NCBI GenBank assembly: GCA_023079485.1
Contig: CM041090.1
Coordinates: 248,001 to 312,000, forward strand
Direction of reading: 5' to 3'
DNA from: Archilochus colubris
Lineage: Eukaryota; Chordata; Aves; Apodiformes; Trochilidae
DNA: 64,000 bases
In this document: in pieces, positions 25,501-37,879 of the stretch
Layout: each line of letters begins with the position of its first letter
Numbering within the stretch: position 1 is the first letter of the stretch
Position numbers and translations under genes: made by a program
The notes under the pieces: model-generated
Told to the model about the DNA's origin: nothing
The model's database searches: none
The model's input: the letters and a program-made list of their open reading frames with translations, nothing else

Positions 25501-27256
25501 TATTAATGGTTCTTGCTATAATCTTAAATTAGAAAAAGCTTTATTCCCCCCTGCACTTCTAGGTGCTATTTTCTTTGCATCCACCCTCTATTTAGTTTTG
25601 ATGTGCAAGTTGCATTAATTTCCTAAAGAATAACTTCTTTAAAGATCTCTTTATGGTAAACTTCCCCTTTTAACTCAGTGGGAATCTACTCTTTCCACAA
25701 TCTCTTATTTAGAGGAGTATGTGGCTTACCTTGCATTCAAAAAAATTTCCAGGTTAACTGAAAATATATTTTTATGGTAGATCCAAAAGGATTAATTTCC
25801 TTTTCATTTCTCCTGTTTTCCCACAGTTCCATTTTCTGCACCTTTCAACCTCACGTAAAGATGTGCACTGTTGCCTCTAAAAGCCTTGACCCACTCTTCT
25901 GTATCTGTTGGCTTCAGTTGTCCCTCCTTTTTGAGTACATACACTGCAGAGTCAGATCTAAGTTTAATTCCAGATTTAGGAGCATGGATCTAGCATTTCT
26001 CTGTTTATGCTTCTCCCCTTCTTACCTCTCATCCCGTGTTTTAATTTTAGTTTTCCCCAAAACAGCCCAAAGTCTATATATATATGTTTATGGGAGCAAA
26101 TAAAGATAAAATAGTATAGTGAGATCTACAGATAAGGCAATCTTTGTAAACTGTTACTACTGCTGGAATACCAATGTGCAGCCTGTATTTCACATGTAAA
26201 AATACCCTGAAGATGACTGCAATAATGGCTACCATCTATGTAGCTGAAAAAGGAAAAATTTCCTTTCCTTTTTCCTTCATGCTCCTAGAACATATAATAG
26301 AACATATAAATTTCTGCTGTGGTCTGCCAGCTCTCACATGCTGGGCATATCCACATAAATATCAACTGAGGAGCACAAGAACTCTGGTACAAACTTCTTA
26401 GAGGGAAACTAAGCTCCAGGATCTAGTTCTTAAGGCATGCTCTTCTGGAAACTTAGTTGTTTTTTTGTTTTGGTTTGGTTTTTTTAAACATAAGTTCTGA
26501 ATATGTCACTTTAGGAGCTCTAGCCTGTGGTATCAGGTACTGTTTTGCTCAGTTCTGATGATGTGCTGATGTCGTGTCATCTCTGTGGCTTAAGATGGCA
26601 GCTTGTGCTGTGCTTTGAAGTTGATTGCAACACCTCCCAGGACGTGCTTTAAGCACTTTTTTCCCACAAATTTCTCTTTGGATGTCTTGGTTGTAATACA
26701 TCAGACGTTCTTTTCTAACCTGAACTTGTTTCTTTAACAGACTCCTTTTTAAGTCTTTACAGAAATATCCCTGTTTCTCTGCCTATTTATTTCAAATTTT
26801 GTTGTTGTTTGTTTCAGGGAACTGACTGTGGTCAGCTCTTCTTGGGCTTTTAAAGCAATATTTAAAGTCTGGGATGACTTTTTTTTTTTTCTTTTTTTAA
26901 CCTGGCTTTCACATGTGCTTTAGTGGAGTATGTGCTATAACACAACCTTTGAGGTCTAAGTCTTCAGGAGAAAAGCTTTAGACTTGAAGATTTAGGAGGT
27001 GGGGGGAATAGAGGAAGGAAAAGTTTTGCCAGCAGACATACTATCTGGATGGGGAAGATAATGAGAGAATCTTGTGGAAGATTTACAAACAGTGATTCTT
27101 AAGAGGTGGAAGACCTCACCAGGGGATAGGCTAATCTCCAGTGATGATGGATCAGTTGAAGTATGGTTGTAGCAAACATTTTGTACTCATGAGTAACAAC
27201 ATCTATTTTCACTACTTGATGTAGTTTCTGAAAGTAATTATTTTTTTCTCTTTCAG
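22600..27256 (+). other. SMOC1: SMOC1 intron (4657 bp, phase 1)
   Basis: The donor is GTAAGA at 22600. The acceptor TTTTCTCTTTCAG ends at 27256 with a strong pyrimidine tract. The intron contains a degraded sense-strand CR1 at about 24456-24813. The rest is AT-rich with no recognised gene or repeat. Confidence 0.9.
24456..24813 (+). mobile_element. Degraded CR1 LINE fragment, sense strand
   Basis: The stretch begins with TTTAGCCTGGAGAAG at 24460, then a region aligned with the CR1 ORF2 end (CAATGGGGCAGAGGAACAGG at 24640, where intact copies encode the [10 protein letters not shown] section). It closes with a CCTGTGATTCTATC tail at 24798-24811. Many substitutions and indels remove all coding potential. 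It is an old copy in the SMOC1 sense orientation. Confidence 0.6.
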
Positions 27257-27337
27257 AAATCACAGCACCCACCCTTTGGATTAAGCATTTGGTCATCAAA
27301 GATTCCAAACTGAACAGCTCCAATATTAGGAATTCAG
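27257..27337 (+). CDS. SMOC1: SMOC1 exon: linker, third small exon
   Basis: This 81-bp exon has acceptor CTTTCAG and donor GTAATG, phase 1 at both ends, 27 codons. With the leading G it encodes EITAPTLWIKHLVIKDSKLN followed by SSNIRNS. The sequence is strongly conserved against human SMOC1 as I recall it (NNTNIRNS there, NSSNIRNS here). It is the hydrophobic, ordered-looking part of the linker just before thyroglobulin domain 2. The NSS motif (codons from about 27314) is a potential N-glycosylation site. Confidence 0.96.
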
Positions 27338-28005
27338 GTAATGTTTAATCTAAACCAAAAAAGGTTTCTTTTGACAGGGCTGCTGTGCCTCACCGTCTGT
27401 TCTTGTTTTATTCTTTCATTATTTTACCTCTCTTGCTGCTTTTCAGAGCAGGCAATAAAATAATTTCAGATAGCATCCTTTTTTTGTGTATCCAGAAGGC
27501 CAAGCTGATGTGTAATGAGGGCTGTTCCTCTTTCTCCAGGCCATAACTGGAAAACTTCTAATTTCTTCATCTGTTAATTCATCTCAACCAGCTGTCCATC
27601 TTTATTTTGTTTGCTGTTCAGCAGCCTTTCATAGATGTACCAACTGATGCGTTTAGCTTTGAGATCTGAGCTGCAGTTTTGGTCTAAGCTTATGAGAAAA
27701 TACAGAGGGGGGGCTTCTTTTCTATCAGCTATTTCTTTTTGATAGAGAAATGACATGATTATTTCACAACTGAAAGTTGTTTGCTTGCTCAGTAATTGCT
27801 CAGTAAATGCTGAGATTATTTTTGTGGGTAATAGAGTGGATAAGGGAAGACCCAAGCATAGAAAACAGCAAAGACAAGACCATGAACATGAGTAGGACAA
27901 GGGGGAGCAGAAAATGTGAAGTTAGGATGTGAAATTTAGGATAAGAGATGAATATGAAACTGTGTGCAGTCACTGAAACCACAAGAAACTGGAAGAATCT
28001 GAAGA

Positions 28006-28138
28006 GGAAAGTCAGGAAGGCCAGTGGCATCCTGGGCTGTGTCAGGAACAGCGTGGCCAGCAGGGAAGGGATTCTGCCCCTGTGCTCAGCTCTGGTGAGG
28101 CCACAGCTTGAGTCCTGTGTCCAGTTCTGGGCACCTCA
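28006..28138 (+). mobile_element. Outer CR1 LINE, left part (interrupted)
   Basis: The + strand frame reads [20 protein letters not shown] and [20 protein letters not shown], part of CR1 ORF2 near its C-terminal end. It is 5' truncated at roughly 28006 and stops abruptly at 28138, where an opposite-strand CR1 begins. The reading resumes at 29514 ([16 protein letters not shown]), so this and 29514-30011 are one element split by a later insertion. Confidence 0.9.
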
Positions 28139-29513
28139 TAGAATCATAGAATTGGCTGGGTTGGAAGGGACCTCAGAGATCATCGAGTCCAACCCTTGAA
28201 CCACCGTTGCGGTTGCTAGACCATGGCACTGAGTGCCACATCCAGTCTCTTTTGAAATATCTCCAGACACGGAGAATCCACTACTTCCCTGGGCAGCCCA
28301 TTCCAATGCCAGATCACTCTCTCCGTAAAGAAATTCTTTCTCATATCTAACCTAAGCTTCCCCTGGCACAACTTAAGACCATGCCCTCTTGTCTTGTTGA
28401 AAGTCGTCTGGCTAAAGAGCCCAACCCTCCCCTGGCTCCAACCTCCTTTCAGGTAGTTGTAGACAGCGATGAGGTCTCCCCTGAGCCTCCTCTTCTCCAG
28501 CCTCAACACCCCCAGATCCCTCAGCCTCTCCTCATAGGATCTGTGCTCGAGTCCCTTCACCAGCCTGGTTGCCCTCCTTTGGACCTGCTCCAGCACCTCA
28601 ATCTCCTTCCTGAGCTGAGGGGCCCAGAACTGGACACAGGACTCAAGCTGTGGCCTCACCAGCACTGAGCACAGGGGCAGAATCCCTTCCCTGGACCTGC
28701 TGGTGACGCTGTTCCTGAGCCAGCCCAGGATGCCATTGGCCTTCTTGGCCACCTGGGCACACTGCTGGCTCATGTTCAGCTTCCTGGCAATCCAGACTCC
28801 CAGGTCCCTTTCTGCCACTCTGTGCCCAGCCTGGAGCTCCCCATGGGGTTGTTGTGTTGAACCTCATCCCATTGGGATCAGCCCAACTCTCCAGTCTGTC
28901 CAGGTCTCTCTGCAGAGCCCTCCTGCCTTCCAGCTGATCCACACTCCCCCCCAGCTTAGTGGGAGTTTGCTGATGATGGACTCAATCCCCTCATCTAAAT
29001 CATCAATTAAATATTGAACAGCACTGGGCCCAACACTGATCCCTGGGGGACACCACTAGTGACCGGCCGCCATTTTGATGCAGCCCCGTTCAGCACCACT
29101 CTCTGGGCCCGGCCCTCCAGCCAGTTCCTAACCCAGCACAGGGTGCTCCTGTCTGATCCATGGGCTGACAGCTTTTTCAGGAGGATGCTGTGGGAGACGG
29201 TGTCAAAGGCCTTGCTGAAGTCCAGGCAGACCACATCCACAGCCTTCCCCTCATCCACCAGACGGGTCACCTGATCATAAAAGGAGCTCAGGTTGGTCAG
29301 ACAGGACCTGCCCTTCCTAAACCCGTGCTGGCTGGGTCTGATCCCCTGCCCATCCTGCAGGTGCTGTGTGATTGCACTGAGGATGATCTGTTCCATGACC
29401 CTGCCAGGCACTGAGGTCAGGCTGACGGGCCTGTAGTTTCCTGGGTCCTCTTCCCGGCCCTTTTTGTGGATTGGTGCGACATTCGCCAACTTCCAATCAT
29501 CTGGGATGTCCCA
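28139..29513 (-). mobile_element. Inner CR1 LINE with reverse-transcriptase relic, minus strand
   Basis: About 1.37 kb of CR1 lies in reverse orientation inside an older CR1. Its 3' tail in reverse complement (TAGAATCATAGAATTGG) starts at 28139. Minus-strand frames give a CR1 reverse transcriptase, with [36 protein letters not shown] and [17 protein letters not shown] between 29489 and 29007. A 200-residue C-terminal frame (28818-28216) covers [14 protein letters not shown] to LDVALSAMV. The region that should encode the catalytic FADD motif (about 28950-28985) is altered: a stop follows FNI and the FADDTKLG equivalent is lost. The 5' end is truncated. It is inactive but comparatively young. 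Confidence 0.93.
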
Positions 29514-30011
29514 TCAGCTCAGGAAGGAGATTGAGGTGCTGGAGCAGGTCCAGAGAAGAGCAAGGAGACTGTGAAGGGATCCAGCAGAATTCCTGTGAGG
29601 AAGGGCTGAGGGAGCTGGGGATGTTGAGGCTGGAGAAGAGGAGGCTCAGGGGAGACCTCATCACTCTCTCCAACTCCCTGAAAGGAGGTTGGAGCCAGGG
29701 GGGGGTTGGGCTCTTTTCCCAGGCAACTCTCAGCAAGACAAGAGGGCAGGGTCTCAAGTTGTGCCAGGGGAGGTTTAGGTTGGAGATGAGAAAGAATTTC
29801 TTTCTGGAGAGGGTGATCAGACATTGGAATGGGCTGCCCAGGGAAGTAGTGGATTCTCCGTGTCTGGAGATACTTAAAAAGAGCCTGGATGTGGCACTCA
29901 GTGCCATGGGCTGGGAACTGCAGCAGTAGTGGATCAAGGGTTGGACTCGATGATCTCTGAGGTCCCTTCCAACCCAGCCAGTTCTAAGATTCTATGATTC
30001 TATGATTCTAT
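29514..30011 (+). mobile_element. Outer CR1 LINE, right part with 3' tail
   Basis: This continues the element at 28006-28138. The + strand frame (to a stop near 29927) reads [20 protein letters not shown], then [40 protein letters not shown] and [20 protein letters not shown]. An upstream lesion near 29575 shifts the frame. The 3' untranslated part (GGTTGGACTCGATGATC at 29940) ends with three ATTCTATG-type units at 29989-30011, the CR1 hallmark. The bases TCA occur at both junctions with the inner element, consistent with a target duplication of at most 3 bp. Confidence 0.93.
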
Positions 30012-33000
30012 CTGGTGTATTTTTACTAAAATGGGAGAAAGGAAGAAGCTAAAGGGAATATCAAAAGAAAACTTCTTTTAAAAACTATGGGTTTACTGTA
30101 AGGCTTAAATAGGAGCTGCTATAATATTGCATATATTTATGAAACAATAAATGCTTAAAATATTTTCAACAGCTGTTGAGAATAATTCCAGATAAAGATA
30201 AAATCTTTTTTCTCCAGAAAAGTTAAATTGTGATATTTTGATGTACTTCATCTCCTGGCATTCATGGCACTATAGAGGTCCCTTAACCTTCCTGTGCCAC
30301 TTCTCAACTGCAGAGTGAAATCACTGATAGGTTAGGTGGAGTTCACTGCTCTAGAAGGGTGAAGAGCTCTTAGCAGGAGAACATCCATTGTTGCTCAGAC
30401 ATCAATCAGTTTTAGCTGTAGTTTCCTATGCTGTCAACTCTTGGTTGCCTTTGTAGCAGGGCTGTCTGTATAGGAGCTGCCAGTGGGAATAATGCAGAAG
30501 CTTCAGATGATCTAGTAGTACAGAATACTTTTTTATGGATGTGTTTCATGAGAGAACAAATGCATCTTTTTTTGTGAGCTGCTGGGGTAACCAGCAGCAA
30601 ACAGGGCAATTGAAGGTGACAAATTAATATTAAAAGTTAGGGATCAGGAAAAGCAGAATGACTCTAGCCTGGTGATGAAAGTACTTGAATGAGAATCTAT
30701 ATATCTCCAGGCATTTTGCCAGTGGATTTTCCTATGTCAAGTCAAACAGCATTGCCAGGAAGGATTGCTAGTGCTGTCATCCTAGCCCACCTTAAAGAAT
30801 AAGATGACCAGTGATCTCTTTCTCAGTATATTGAGATGTAGGTGCAAATCATCTCAGCCAGACGCAGAAGTCAAAATATGAACATGGTCTCACATCTGGA
30901 CTGATGAGTATCAGAACTGTTACTGTTGTTCTACAGTTAGCAAACTAAATCTTCTGTCTTTATGAAAAAGCCCCTCAGTCAGTTGTTCTTTCTGGGGCAA
31001 ATGAAAGATCTGGATCAACACAATATTTTGTTTGCTAGGGCAAGATGACAACATTTTTTGTATTTGTTTTGAATTTATTTATCACCTTCCCCAAACATGC
31101 ACATCCATACGTGCACACACATGGATACCCAAACTAAGCCTTAACTTAGCACTGCTCTCTGTGATGCATTGCCTGTTTTTAACAGCATCAAAGCATGAGG
31201 TGATACAGATACCTTTGCAATGGCTATTCTGCATTCAGCATGGGTGGAAACCATTTTCTCATTCTGCATTTTACTATTTCAGCCTCCTACTTACCTGCCT
31301 TCTATCCCTGTAAAATAATCCAGCAGCAATAAAAATGATTATTCTTTTACAGTTTTTAATCTAGGGAAACTCTTGACAACGTATCCTGTTTCCAAGAAAA
31401 TCTAATGGCTGCTTGTTTGGGAGCACTTCATCTCCACTAAGGAATCCATGATTGTTCCTTTTTTCCAGAGTTGGGTTATCTCCAAATACATTTATTTTAG
31501 TGATTTGGTTTTAGTTTAGCAAGAGATTCCAGCCTGTATCCAACTTACCCTGACAACCTTTAAGAAAACTACAGAGTGATATAATGAGCTGATGCATGGA
31601 AAAATAAACAGCTCTAGAGAAATGAGCAGTAGCAGTCTCATGTAAATATGCTGCAGTCACTGGGGCTTTGAACATGACGTTATTTGAAAGGAAGAATGAG
31701 TAATATATTAAGGTTAGCAGCTGAAGACAGGTCTGTGTATGCCTAGTTAAAAAAAAAACAACCCACAAAAAAACCCCATTACTGTTTATTTCAAAAGCTT
31801 GCTTTTTGAATTGGAGGCCAGCTTCATGTGGCCTATTCTGCTCGGCTCTGGTGCTCAAGCATTGTGCACGCATCTAGTGTGACAGTTTCTCAGTGTTAGA
31901 GCTCTTAGTGGACAGAATATAACTGTAAATGAGCTTTGAAAATAAGAATGATGGTATTCACATTTCTTTTTGTTAATTGAATTCAGCTGGAGTCCAACTT
32001 TAAGGCCTTTTCAAAAGCTGCATGTCTGTATATACCTTTGCAAGAAGCGGGAGTACACATGGCTGCCCACCCCAAGGGAGTCTGTGAAATCTTGGATGCA
32101 ATTTGCCTCCAGAGATCCATACAGTGAGGTGGGATGTGATTGTACCAAGTGTACTACCAGAACCTGAGTTCTCTGGTTTGTCTGTGCTCCTCAAATTTTT
32201 TCACACTTGCAGAAAAAACCAAAAAGGCAAGAAAACTCACATGGCATCTCAAAACGATATTTCTTTCTAGTATTCACCTAGAAAGTGTTACCATATTGCT
32301 GCATGCCTTTCTTAAAGGTCAGAGATAGTGATTGCTTCTAGGGGGAATATACTCATGGTATGTTGTCTTAGCCATATAGAGCCTTTCTGGGATCCCATAC
32401 ATTAACAAGGAGCCTGCTTTTAAGCCATCTGTATTGAGAACTGTAAGGTTGTCAGGTGAGACCAACGGACATAGAACAGGGCAGGGCCTGCTTATTTGCC
32501 TCTAAAAAGGAATATGGCCATTTTCCTGGGATACACCCAAGGTTATACAAAAGTTTTGTTGTGTTACTGGGACTTCCCTTTTTAGTAGCGAGGGCTAATC
32601 CGAAGGAGCTTGAACTCCTATGCTGTTTTTCCAGAGTGGAGAGACTGTACACCCGTTTGTGTTGAATGTATAATTCTTTGGTGTTAGAGCAAACTTCCTT
32701 GTGCCTTGGAAATGTGGGATATTGCAGAGACAAGGGAGCTGCAGGTCGATTCAGATGAGGTGCTGGAAAAGCCCTGTTTTGAAAGGAGCAGTTTCTTACC
32801 TGTCTTCATTCTGTCTTCTCAGTCTTATTCCTTAGCTGCCTTGTCCTATTCTTGGCACACAGCACTTCCCACCTCATTATTTAAAGACTACTTTTCTCCT
32901 ATTTTCTGCTACCACTAAACTAGTTGTGTTTGTTCCAAGCTGACCGGCTGTCTCTCCATGCCAGCTGTGTTAACGTTACAGCTGTCATAGGCATCCAAAT

Positions 33001-33569
33001 GCCTATTACAGGACTGTAGGCTCTTCCACAAAATCTGTGGCTGGTTAGTCTTAGTCAGGACACCATGGAGAGGAGATGGCTGGAAGCAAAAGCTGATCTT
33101 ACTTTAGCAGGAAAGCAGGTTGAGAGGGGGAGGTAGCCAGGCACAACTGTGCTTTACTGATGTCTGAATCAGTTGTTACAGTGACACTGGAACTGGAGAA
33201 TTTGGTACCTGTGAAAGAACATCCTAATGCTGACTGAAGTCCTCCTTGGTGAACGTTTTGGTGCTTCCATCTCCTCTGGGCATAACACCTGGAAGGAATG
33301 GTTTTTGAATTTCCCCATAGCTGAAGAGGAAAAAAAAAATGTCAGTGATGATGTGAAGAACAAGAGCTCATGGGAGGGAACCAGTGAGTCAGAAAGCTTT
33401 TGCATTTTCTACTATCCTCTGTTCATGAATCCTCTTGGCTCTTGTCCTGCATCTTGAGTCAGTGCCTTCCAACACAGTGCTCCTCAGACCTGTCAAAACT
33501 ACTTTGCTAAAATCTGTGTACTTTATTGTCCTACCTGCCAGAACTATTTATCTTCAAACTTTTGTATTA

Positions 33570-33976
33570 GTCCTGAACTGGGGCTGTTCAGCTTAGAGAA
33601 GAGGAGGCTGGGAGGAGAGACCTCATAGCTCTCTACAATTGCCTGAAAAGAGGCTGAAGTGAGACAGAGGTTGGCCTCTTCTCTCTGGTGACCAGTGATA
33701 GGACAAGAGGAAATAAGGTAGGGAGGAGGCTCAGGGGAGGGTGCCAGAGGAAGTTCAGGTAGGATGTTTGAAAAAATTACTTCCCAGAAAGAGTGGTTAA
33801 ACATTGAACAGGCTTCCCAGGAAGGTGGTGGAGGCACCATCCCTGGAGGTGTTCAAAAGATGAGTAGGTGAAGTGCTACAGTGGATGATTTAGTGGCTAG
33901 GGGTTGTAGGGTGGGCTGTTGGACTCAATGATCTTAGGGGTCTTTCCCAACCTTGATGATTCTATGATTCTATGAA
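33570..33976 (+). mobile_element. CR1 LINE 3' end, sense strand
   Basis: The stretch runs from GGGGCTGTTCAGCTTAGAG (about 33580) through GAGGAGGCTGGGAGG to a 3' tail with GGACTCAATGATCTTAGGGG and ATTCTATGATTCTATGA ending at 33976. The ORF2 end is recognisable but broken by stops, and it differs enough from the 28-30 kb copies to be another subfamily or an older insertion. It is in the sense orientation of SMOC1 and inactive. Confidence 0.88.
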
Positions 33977-34577
33977 GCAATCTCAGGAGAAGCTCCTGTT
34001 GGGAATTATATGAAAACTTACTAATTCCATTACATTTTCTGAGCAAGTCTCTATGCTCTTTTCTGCTGAGTTCCTGCTTCCTTGCAAGCCAAAATGTGAT
34101 ATTTCTCTTTTACTTTCTATCCCTCCTTTCTCTCCAGCTCCATCTGTGGTTCAAACACCCCTTCCTGTCTTGACTGCCTGCTTGGGAGGCCTCTATCTCT
34201 TCCTCCTTCCTGGAGGAAGGTACTGTTCTGAGAACAGTTCTGAGAAGGTACAATGTATGTGATGCCAAAGCATGATTCTCCCATGGGCTCAGGTGTGATG
34301 AAGAAGGGTTATGTAGGGGAGAACAGAAGCAAGGAGAGAAGAATCTAGGACCAGGAGCCTTTCCAGACAGCCAGCAAACAAAGTCATAAATAACATGCCA
34401 TTGGGGACCAGTTAATCTGCTCTATGAAAAGGTGCAAAGTATACAAGTGGGAAAAATAACATTGTATAATAATCGGCATGCAACCATAGGTGTTAAACCA
34501 TCTACAGCTAGGCAAGTAAATGAAGCTCCCCCTGAGTGCTGTGTGATAAATCATTCCTGAAGAATTCAGTCACTACT

Positions 34578-34592
34578 CCCCCCCCACCCCCC
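34578..34592. repeat. Poly-C run
   Basis: Fourteen C with a single interrupting A. It is a short homopolymer tract of no evident function and prone to sequencing length error. Confidence 0.8.
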
Positions 34593-35516
34593 GAAGAAAG
34601 AAAACAAATTACTCTAGACATGGAGTCATAGCTCCTACTCTACAGCTGCCAGTTAAGGCAAGTGGACAGGGAGCAGCAGGAGAGGGGAAAAGATGTAAGG
34701 AGAGATAAAAGGGGAAGAAAACCCCAACCCCAAATTGAAAAACCACTGAGGATTTGAAAGGGAAAGGAAATATACTTCAGCATCAGACATTACCTGGACA
34801 TACGGAGGCAAGCAGGGAGTGGGGAGGTCAACCTTATGGAGTCTGGTTTTGTTTTTTAGCAGAAGCTGGATCATATTGGAGGGGTTGCATTGATTTGATG
34901 GAGCAGTTCCTCAATGGCAAAGTGCTCCTTGCTGAATGTTCAGCACAGGCTTATATGTGGTCTGCATTTCAGACATCAATTTGAACATTTGTTGATGCCT
35001 GTAGAATGTATATTGACTCACCTTTCTGCCTCTCATGAAATGTTCCTGTGAACTTCACAAGAAATATTATAACATTTCTAAGGTGCAACAAATTAGGGAG
35101 CTGTTTCAAATTAACAGCTTGACCTGTGCTCTTAAGTTCCCTCTGCAACAGATTTAGTGATAGGCTTCTCCTGAAAATGAAAGGCTTTGAGGGGAGAGCA
35201 AAGACACAACTGAAAAAAGGGCTCAGTGATACATCAGTGTATCCCAAATTGCCCCAGCATTGTCCAAGGAGGCTATGGATATCATCTGGTAGAGAACAAG
35301 GCTGTGAGGGAACAGAGCTGTATTCCAAAACTGCTGGAAAACCCTACCCCTCCCATGAAGGCTTCCATCTTCTGATGCCAGGGTTATGGTGAAGAATTCT
35401 TCACTTTGGGTCTTGGAGATGGAGTTGAATAGAAGATCAGAAGGGAAACGTGTGGCCCTGCAGGAATATCAGGATGGTTTACAGAGCAGCAGCGTGGGAC
35501 AATTGATAAAAATATC

Positions 35517-35830
35517 ATGGAATCATTTAGTATGAAAAAGACCCTTTTAGATCAGTGAGCCCAACTATTCAACTAACACTGCCAAGCCAACTGGTAAACC
35601 ACATCCCTAGGCACCACATCTACACATCTTTCAAATGCCTTCAGGGATGGTGACTCAGTAACTTCTTTGGACTGCCTCTTCCAGTGCTTGATAACACTTT
35701 TGGTGAATAGATTTCTCCTAATATCCAGTCTAAACCTCCTCTGACACAAACTGAGGCCATTGCCTCTCATGATTTGTTATTTATGCAAAGAGACCAACAC
35801 CTGCCTTGGTACAACCTCCTCGTATGTTGA
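35517..35830 (-). mobile_element. CR1 LINE fragment, minus strand
   Basis: The minus-strand frame 35573-35770 reads MRGNGLSLCQRRFRLDIRRN and LFTKSVIKHWKRQSKEVTES, then PSLKAFERCVDVV, matching the C-terminal end of CR1 ORF2. The left edge (ATCATGGAATCATTTAG) is the reverse complement of a mutated CR1 3' tail. It is 5' truncated and inactive. Confidence 0.85.
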
Positions 35831-36817
35831 CTGAGTTCTTTCTTTCAAACTGCTGTCAACAGACCTGTGAGCTGTCTTGTAAGAGTCCTGTGTATATTTC
35901 TGAGAGGAGGGAGCCTGAGTAAAAGCTGCCATTCTCATGTTACTTTTTTCTTTGAAGTTATCTCATTTTTCTGTCTTGTCAGACCACCAAAACAGGAAAG
36001 TGATCAGTGGGAACCAGTGAGTACATTTTATGGTATACTTCAGGAGTAGTTCAACTGCATACTTCTTAGGCTGTTAAAATGCATGTAGCTGGAAAGACTT
36101 CTCGGTATAAGTTACCAAAAGTTGTCTCTGAAGAGTCAGGAGAGAAAACCAAAGAGAACTCATCCTCAGGGATAGGCAAATAAATAGGAGCATGTTTGAA
36201 AAACCAAGGCAGTATTCAATCTCCTGGAACACATGAAGGAGGAAGAAGTGTTAAACTCTGTTTTCTGGGTCACTAGAATGGCATTTCTCTGGTTTTACCA
36301 TTCTGATCCTCCTGGTATCATCAGTCTCCTCGTCTCCTATCTCATCTTGAGCTCCTTCAACAGGCTGCAATAGCATGAAGCTGCACATTCTCTCTGGAGC
36401 TGGGATGCCCAGAATGCATGAGTTCCTACAGCTGCTGGTACTGTTGACTGGGTAAGGCTGCAAATTCAGAGAAATCTTACTGGCTGTGGTAGTGCTCTGT
36501 AGTCCTTCCCTTGCCTTCAACACAGAGTGTGAAAGAAAGCTGCCTCCATTCTGTGACACTGAAATGGAAGATGTTTTATTGTCCTGTGGCTGATGTCTGA
36601 ATCCCACGTGATATGTTGTTGAACTTGCAAAGCCTGAAGATTACCCAGAGACAGCTGGCTCAACCTGAATGTCCAAGGGTAAATGCTAGCTCTCCTGGCA
36701 GAGGCACTTCCCTCTGCCTCCCTGTAAAGTGCTAAAGACTACAGGAAAAAGCTGATGTCTTTACATGAAAAAGTTCATCACACCTGATTCTATTTCCCTC
36801 CTTTTACTCACCAACAA

Positions 36818-36853
36818 TAGAATAAAATGTTACTGTAGAATAGAATGTTACTG
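36818..36853. repeat. Tandem pair of an 18-mer
   Basis: Two adjacent copies of TAGAATAAAATGTTACTG differ at one base (A to G in the second copy). It is a minor tandem duplication. Confidence 0.8.
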
Positions 36854-37879
36854 TATTTAGGAAGACCAGTGTGCAAGATGTTTTACCTGCTTGTGGCAGT
36901 TTTCATAAGCTTTCTATTTGGTGTCCAATAATTATACACCTACAATACTGTAAAAAATACTGTGCTTATATAAGCTCACCAGGAGATGTAGGCAAGTTCT
37001 CCAACAATTGCTCTGCTAGTTGATCCAAGCACTATTAAAAACAGGTGAGAAAGTGAAAATAGTTTCCCAATAATGTTAAGGCTCCAGTGGAAAAACCTAT
37101 GTTTTTTCGTTTCATTGAATAGCATTCCTCCATGTGGAAAGAGTGCAGTGAGAAAGGAGCATAGAGAAAATGAATGAATGTGTTCAAAGGTAAGTGGCTT
37201 ATCTCAAAGTTAGGCGTGCCACAAGCTAACGCTGGTGAGAAATGATGTGAAATGGAAAAGAGGGGTTAGGGAAGGAAAAAAGCAGACTGTGGGTAGCTGC
37301 TTCTCAAAATCACAAGGACAAGTGTCTGTGGTTAAAATCTTAAAGTCTTTTCTACTGCTGAGGAACTCTCCTCATGTAAAGAACTAAAGAGGACTGCATT
37401 TTGGGCTCAAACTTTCTTTGCTCCTACTGCAGAAATTGTTGTCATTTTGAAGGTACTGCACACCCACAGCTGTCATACAGAATATGGAAGCCAACTGCAT
37501 AGAAAGATCAGACCCCAAAATGTGGAAACTTAAACCAGATCAAATGTCTTCAAGATTTTAGGCTGTGTTTGCACAGAGGTGGCCTCAGTGGGGAGAGTGG
37601 AAAAGACCTGCAGATGTGGTATAGTTTGGTTTTTGGTTTTTTTCCTCCCTGTTTTAGTTGAGGGTCGTATCCAGTTAACAGCGGCTCAGATGTGTATAAC
37701 CTGTTCCTAATGCAGTGACAGGGATCCTGCTGCCTATTCCAATGAGTGAACAGTTAATCAAGAGGGCTTTTTTATACCAAACCTGAATCTCATTTCTCCA
37801 AGTATAAGTTGACTGCTACTTGAACTACCCGTAAGGAAGAGGAAAAATGGTCTATGACCATCTTTTTTTATATAACAGC

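Noticed and set aside
26040..26110. Poly-A signal-like AATAAA near 26098 as a gene end
   Set aside because: It is in the middle of a SMOC1 intron with no upstream exon and no other 3' end features. AATAAA is frequent by chance in AT-rich introns.
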